Positions 58,543 through 64,000 of a stretch of 64,000 bases of DNA are shown here, one piece after another. The notes below the pieces were generated by a model. The model ran no database searches, had not been told where the DNA came from, and was given only the letters and a program-made list of their open reading frames with translations. The translations under genes and the position numbers were made by a program. Positions within the stretch are counted from its first letter, which is position 1. Each line of letters opens with the position of its first letter. The DNA comes from Pyrus communis. Lineage: Eukaryota > Streptophyta > Magnoliopsida > Rosales > Rosaceae. The stretch lies in contig NC_084817.1 of assembly GCF_963583255.1 (NCBI RefSeq), positions 14,328,121-14,392,120 on the forward strand, given 5' to 3'.

Positions 58543-61500
58543 ATGACGCGGAGTTCTCAAACTGTGCATGCACATATCTTGGACTTTAACGACGATTTTG
58601 AACTTGATTTGAGAAGAAAGAGGAGGCATCCCGAACCTAGTGAACCTAGTTCAAGTTCAGAGGCCGAATCTGAGTTTGAAAGTGTGGAAGAAGAAGTAAT
58701 GGCAGCGGACAATCGGACCATTAAAGAGCTTTCGGCCTCGGGGTTGGCCAATGCTGCACCATTATGCTTTCAATACCCCGCGGCTGCCCAAGGCAAGACC
58801 GATGAATTCGAGTTGAAGTCAAGCTTGTTGCACCACATTCCGAAATACCATGGGCTTTCCATGGAAGATCCCAACAAGCATCTCAAGGAGTTCGAGGTTG
58901 TTTGTTCGAGCATGACACCCATAAATGTCGATGGGAACATTCTAATGATGAAAGTTTTTCCATTCTCTCTTGTGGAAAAGGCTAAGGATTGGCTTTATGA
59001 ATTGGCACCCGGGACCGTTACTTCTTGGGAGAGCATGAAGAGAGCGTTCTTGGAGAAGTTCTTCCCTACTTCAAGAGTCATTCTCTTGAGGAAGAAAATT
59101 AGCGGAATCCAACAAAGTCAAGGAGAATCTTTTCCGGCATACTACGAGCGTTTTAAAGCCCTTGTTGCATCATGTCCTCAACATCAAATGAAGGAGGAGC
59201 TTCTCCTTCAATATTTCTATGAGGGCCTTCTTCCCATTGAAAGGCAAATGCTCGATGCTTCGGCGGGAGGTGCATTGGTAGACAAAACTCCTATGGCAGC
59301 CAAGACCCTAATCGCAAACCGTGCTCTAAATGCACAACAATATGAAGGACTTGGGCAAAGGGACCCCCCACGGCAACACTTGAATGAGGTAAGTTCTCAA
59401 TCCGATATTCAATCTCAGATAGCTAATCTTACTTCTATTGTGTCTCAGATGGCCGAAGGAATGAAGATACAAGAACCAATTGTATGTGGTGTATGTTCTA
59501 TCCAAGGACATCCTTCGGAAAGATGCCCTCAATTGATTGAGAATGGGGGATGGGAGAGTGCAAATGCCATTGGATTTCCAAGCCACAATCAACCAAGGAA
59601 TGATCCATATTCCAACACATACAATCCGGGTTGGAGAGACCATCCAAACTTCAAGTGGAGGGAGCCTCAACAACAAGGAGGCTTTAGACAACAACCCCCG
59701 GGGTTCTACACCAAGCCATTCGGCCCCAATCCAAACCAAGCACAACCTGCCCAAAACAATCAAGGTACGTCGTTGGACAATGAAACACTTCTTAAATTAC
59801 TTACCAATTTGTCTCAGGGGCAAGAGAATCAAACCAAAGCCATGCAAAACCAAGACAAAAGGGTGGATCACTTGGAGAAACAAATTGGGCAGATTGCGGA
59901 GTTTGTAGGACAATTCCGAGACAAAGGCAAGCTCCCTAGCTCAACCATTGTCAATCCAAAGGGAGGATTCGAATCTGCCAAGGCAATCATGTTGAGAAGT
60001 GGTAAGGAGGTCGAAACCACCCCAAGCACGTCCAAAACAAGTCAAGAAGAGGACGTGTTGCTGCAAGAAGAGGAGGAACAAGGAATAAAGGCCACGGCAA
60101 GGGTGAAAGAATCTTTGCCGCAACCCCTTATTGTGCCAAAACCGTCCAACATGCCTAAGGTAAGTCCAAATTCGACTTTGTCAAGTTCTATTCCACTAAA
60201 CGTGCCCTTTCCTAGCAGGTTTAGGCAATCAAAGAAGGAGGAGAGTGAAAAGGACATTTTGGAAACCTTTAGGAAAGTTCAAGTCAACATTCCGCTCCTT
60301 GATGCAATCAAGCAAGTCCCTAAGTATGCCAAGTTCTTAAAAGAGCTTTGCACAACGAGGAAGAGGATTTCAAACAAGGAGGTGGTCCAGGTAAGTGAAA
60401 ATGTCTCTGCTGTGTTACAAAGGAAATTACCCCCTAAATGCAAAGATCCGGGTAGTTTTACAATTCCGTGCGTTATTGGTAATACTAAGTTTGAACAATG
60501 CATGTTAGACTTAGGGGCTTCGATTAATGTTATGCCATACTCTATTTATGCATCTATGAACTTAGGTGAGCTTAAAAATGATGGTGTGATAATTCAATTA
60601 GCCGATCGTTCTAATGCATATCCAAAGGGTGTTTTGGAAGATGTTTTGGTACAGGTTGATAACTTGATTTTTCCAGCGGATTTCTACGTGCTTGACATGG
60701 AGGATTCACCCCATTCCACCCCATTACCGATTCTATTAGGGAGGCCCTTCATGAAAACAGCCCGCACCAAGATAGATGTGTTTAAAGGAACTTTAACGAT
60801 GGAATTTGATGGGGAAGTCATTGATTTCAATCTTTCTGAAAGTATTAAATTTCCTAAGGACGATCATTCTTGCTTTTCTATTGATATAATTGATGATTTG
60901 GCGCAGGAATTTCTCGATTCTTTGGAGAGGGATACACTTGAAACAACAATTGCACAAGGAATTGGGCAAAAATCTGGTTTTGCCGTGCCTAGAAGTGAAG
61001 ATGAGGCCGAGATGGTTGCTGCACTTGAGTCATTGCCACAACACTTTGGTAAGCCTCCAAACCCGAGTCCAATTCCTATTTCGACTAACAAGTTGTTACC
61101 TTCAGTGATTCAGGCACCCATTCTTGAGCTTAAACCATTGCCGGATCATTTGAAGTATGTCTATTTGGGAGACAATGAGACGTTGCCCGTCATAGTTTCC
61201 TTATCCCTCACAGCAAGGAGGAGGAGAAATTGATTCGGGTGTTGAAAGAGCACAAGACGGCCATAGGATGGACCTTGGCTGACATAAAGGGTATTAGTCC
61301 TACAACTTGCATGCATCGCATACTTTTAGAGGAGGGGGCTAAACCAACTAGAGAGGCTCAACGCCGGCTCAACCCTCCAATGATGGAAGTTGTGAAAAAG
61401 GAGATTATCAAGCTTCTAGATTGTGGGGTGATCTATCCTATCTCGGATAGCCGTTGGGTTTCACCGGTTCAAGTTGTGCCAAAGAAATCCGGAGTGACTG

Positions 61501-62399
61501 TGGTGAAGAATGAAGAAGATGAACTTGTGCCTACACGCATTCAAACCGGTTGGAGGGTGTGCATTGACTATAGGAAGCTAAATACCGCAACAAGGAAAGA
61601 TCACTTCCCTTTGCCATTCATTGATCAAATGCTTGAAAGGTTAGCCGGTCATTCTTTTTATTGCTTTCTTGATGGTTATTCGGGTTATAATCAAATTGTC
61701 ATAACGCCGGATGATCAAGAAAAGACCACCTTTACTTGTCCATTTGGTACTTTTGCATATCGTCGTATGCCATTTGGTTTATGCAATGCACCGGCCACTT
61801 TCCAACGATGCATGGTAAGTATCTTCTCTGATTATGTTGAAAAGATAATTGAAGTATTTATGGACGATTTTAGTGTGTTTGGAGACTCATTTGATGTTTG
61901 TTTGCATAATCTCACTTTAATCTTGAAAAGATGCATGGAAACTAACCTTGTTTTGAATTGGGAAAAATGTCATTTTATGGTTAAACAAGGTATAGTTTTG
62001 GGTCATATCATCTCTGAAAAAGGAATTGAAGTTGATAAGTCTAAAATAGATCTTGTACGTCACTTACCCTCTCCTACTTCGGTTAGAGAGGTCCGTTCTT
62101 TTCGTGGCCATGCAGGATTCTATAGGCGATTTATCAAGGATTTTTCTAAGATTGCACAACCACTATGTCGTCTCCTACAAAAAGAAGTGGCGTTTGAATT
62201 CACTAAGGAATGCACGGCATCATTCAACCAACTCAAGGAGTTGTTGACCACGGCACCCATTATTGTTCCCCCGGATTGGAGCCTCTCGTTCGAGCTTATG
62301 TGTGATGCGTCCGATTATGCTTTAGGGGCTGTTTTGGGACAAAGAAAGGACAAGAGGCCGCATGTCATCTACTATGCCTCACGGACGTTGAATGATGCT
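58543..62399 (+). pseudogene. gag-pol: gag-pol of element F: frameshifted, recombinant, truncated
   Basis: Nearly identical to A's Gag-Pol from MTRSSQ through Gag, CCHC knuckle, protease (DLGAS) and into the linker. A one-base deletion near 61216 shifts the frame, ending the first ORF at 61233; the RT frame reopens from 61230. FLDGYS and FMDD are present. From about 62121 the sequence stops matching A closely and looks C-like in protein (TKECTA, PPDWSL, RKDK), so the copy is a recombinant. It ends at 62399 in RNase H (LNDA), where a minus LTR begins; the rest of RNase H and the integrase are absent. Not functional. Confidence 0.93.
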
Positions 62400-62817
62400 T
62401 GATGCGAGAATTATACGCGCATAAATTAAACCCTCTTTTCGTCAAATTGTAGTATATGTATAAGTAGGGATCGTTCTAGACCGGGGATTAGGAGGGATTG
62501 TTAACCACTTGGATTTGACTCAAAAACGTAAAATAACAATATGAAACACTATACTAGACTCAAAGAATGCAAAACTAAACTTTAAAACACTAAGACAAAC
62601 CAAAAGACTCAAAACAACACAAACACACTCAAATCTGCCTAAAAACCACTTTCTGGGCAGATTTGAGCACAAACACAAATTTGGACGAAATTAAGTAATA
62701 ACTTGACTCAAGAACGTAAAAACACAATATAAAACACTAAACTAACTCAAAGAATGTAAAACTAAACACTTAGAACATTAAAACAAACCAAAAGACTCAA
62801 ACATCACCCAAAACACT
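62400..62817 (-). mobile_element. Minus LTR fragment (U5 end) replacing F's 3' half
   Basis: Begins TGATGCGAGAATTATACG and carries the first hairpin (about 62628-62668). It stops inside the second hairpin region at AAAACACT, joined to pol sequence. Close to 28761-29176. Confidence 0.85.
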
Positions 62818-62947
62818 TAGTGTGTTTGGAGACTCATTTGATGTTTGTTTGCATAATCTCACTTTAATCTTGAAAAGATGCATGGAAACTAACCTTGTTT
62901 TGAATTGGGAAAAATGTCATTTTATGGTTAAACAAGGTATAGTTTTG
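62818..62947 (+). pseudogene. Duplicated pol fragment (130 bases)
   Basis: Copy of 61871-62000 (reverse transcriptase just after FMDD). It shares F's GATGTTTG variant rather than A's GATGCTTG, so it came from F or a sibling. It is joined at GTTTTGG to LTR sequence. Confidence 0.9.
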
Positions 62948-64000
62948 GTCATTCATTCCACATGCACCCAAAACACCACCAGAAATCATCATTGCCGTGG
63001 GTACCTATCCCATTTCAGATTGTCATTCCACTTCATTGCACATGCATCTTCATAATTCAACACATGCATTCATTATTTATTTACTTTGCATCCTTTAATT
63101 TAATCACATGCACATTCAAACAAACACAATCATTCCAGCCATAGCTTGCATTTTCAGATTGTTCCTCCATCATTGCACCACAATGCAGCCACATGCACTT
63201 GTTCCTCTAACATTTCAGCCACTTGCACTCCCATTCTCTCCCAAAACCGTGCACATGCCTTCTCCTTGCATTTCCAGCCATTCCACATGCTATTTCAGCC
63301 ACATGCACTCATAATCATTCAACCAACATGTGCACATGCAACCTAGCTGTCATGTTCCCCCCATTTCACCTATAAATACTCATTCATTCACACTCATTCA
63401 TACACAATTCATTTCACAACAGAAATTGGTCCCTTGGGGCCGTGCCCTTCACAAAGTCCATCCATTCCATTCAAACACTCATCCATTGCAGAAATGTAGA
63501 CATCAAACCACCCTTGTGCCGTGCCTTCCCCTACAAATCCAAACACCATCCTTCCATCTCCACCACTACCCAAACCATTCACACCATCAAACTATCCTTA
63601 GACCTTGTGCTACAACGAAGAGGAAGATAAGAGTGCCTAAACGTTCATACAATTCAAGTTTGAGTTGTTGGAATGTTTAGGTGTTTCTTTGATTTCTATG
63701 TTTAATTTCAATACTCTATGTTTTGTACGAATGAGGCATGGAAGAGAAGAGTGCCTAAACGTTCATACAATTCAAGTTTGAGTTGTTGGAATGTTTAGGT
63801 GTTTCTTTGATTCTCTTTGTTTTGTATCATAAGGAACTAAACCCCCCTTGGTTAGGGGGTGATTCGAATATATGTTTATGCTTGCATTTTGATTTGAATA
63901 CTTCTAATTGCGTTTCATAAGTTGTGGATTCAATTTGTTTAACCGTTTGATTGATAACTTATTTATGTATGTTTATTGAGAATGCGCGCTTAATTTTCAT
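62948..64000 (+). mobile_element. Family I LTR fragment, plus, running off the window
   Basis: Starts mid-U3 (matches 49740 onward) with CATGCA words, TATA at 63371-63378, the doubled R unit (about 63634 and 63760), and continues into R/U5 to the window end. No LTR start, so it was joined to the pol fragment by recombination or deletion. Confidence 0.85.

Overview
The window is flowering-plant repeat DNA, almost certainly nuclear intergenic heterochromatin. No host protein gene, rRNA gene or tRNA gene could be supported. Nearly every base belongs to LTR retrotransposons of the Ty3/gypsy superfamily, inserted into one another in both orientations. The polymerase sequence (non-chromodomain integrase, FMDD reverse transcriptase, tRNA-Asp primer site) places the autonomous copies in the Athila lineage. 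From memory the LTR and antisense-ORF sequences resemble elements of Rosaceae such as apple, but this was not checked.

Layout, left to right. (i) 1-28340 is dominated by a plus-strand non-autonomous element, 'B'. Its 5' LTR tail, primer site and leader are at 1989-2717, and its 3' half and 3' LTR at 21756-27940. It is interrupted by a minus LTR (1-1988) and by a stack at 2718-21755. That stack holds a minus LTR, a minus element of a second LTR family ('II') and, inside II, the complete autonomous element 'A' (7249-19662, TSD ATGAT, LTRs of equal length, one intact 1830-residue Gag-Pol). (ii) 28341-46846 is a minus element 'D' whose 3' LTR is split by two solo LTRs: 28761-43501 with TSD GAAGG and 43812-46176 with TSD AAGAT. 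The first solo LTR contains the complete minus element 'C' (31009-42995, TSD GTATG), whose Gag-protease and Pol lie in two overlapping frames. (iii) 46847-64000 is a plus-strand stack: an LTR fragment, the 5' LTR of a second non-autonomous element 'E' carrying a tandem array of truncated LTRs, E's internal region, element 'F' (5' LTR, primer site, frameshifted and recombinant gag-pol), and a scrambled tail of LTR and pol fragments.

How the parts work together: A and C encode Gag, protease, reverse transcriptase, RNase H and integrase. B and E keep LTRs, primer site, leader, a 14-codon remnant of gag and a conserved post-pol motif, but replace gag-pol with an antisense coiled-coil ORF; they are probably mobilised in trans. 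The most interesting non-coding signals are: tandem hairpins in the LTR with a compensatory base change; a primer-site segment with two mutually exclusive pairing partners; three copies of the polypurine-tract core at about 0.85-kb spacing after pol; and U3 regions packed with CATGCA (RY-core) motifs next to the TATA box.

Limits: all alignments were done by eye. Junctions marked by TSDs are exact; other segment borders are good to about 10 bases. Percent identities and ages were not computed.
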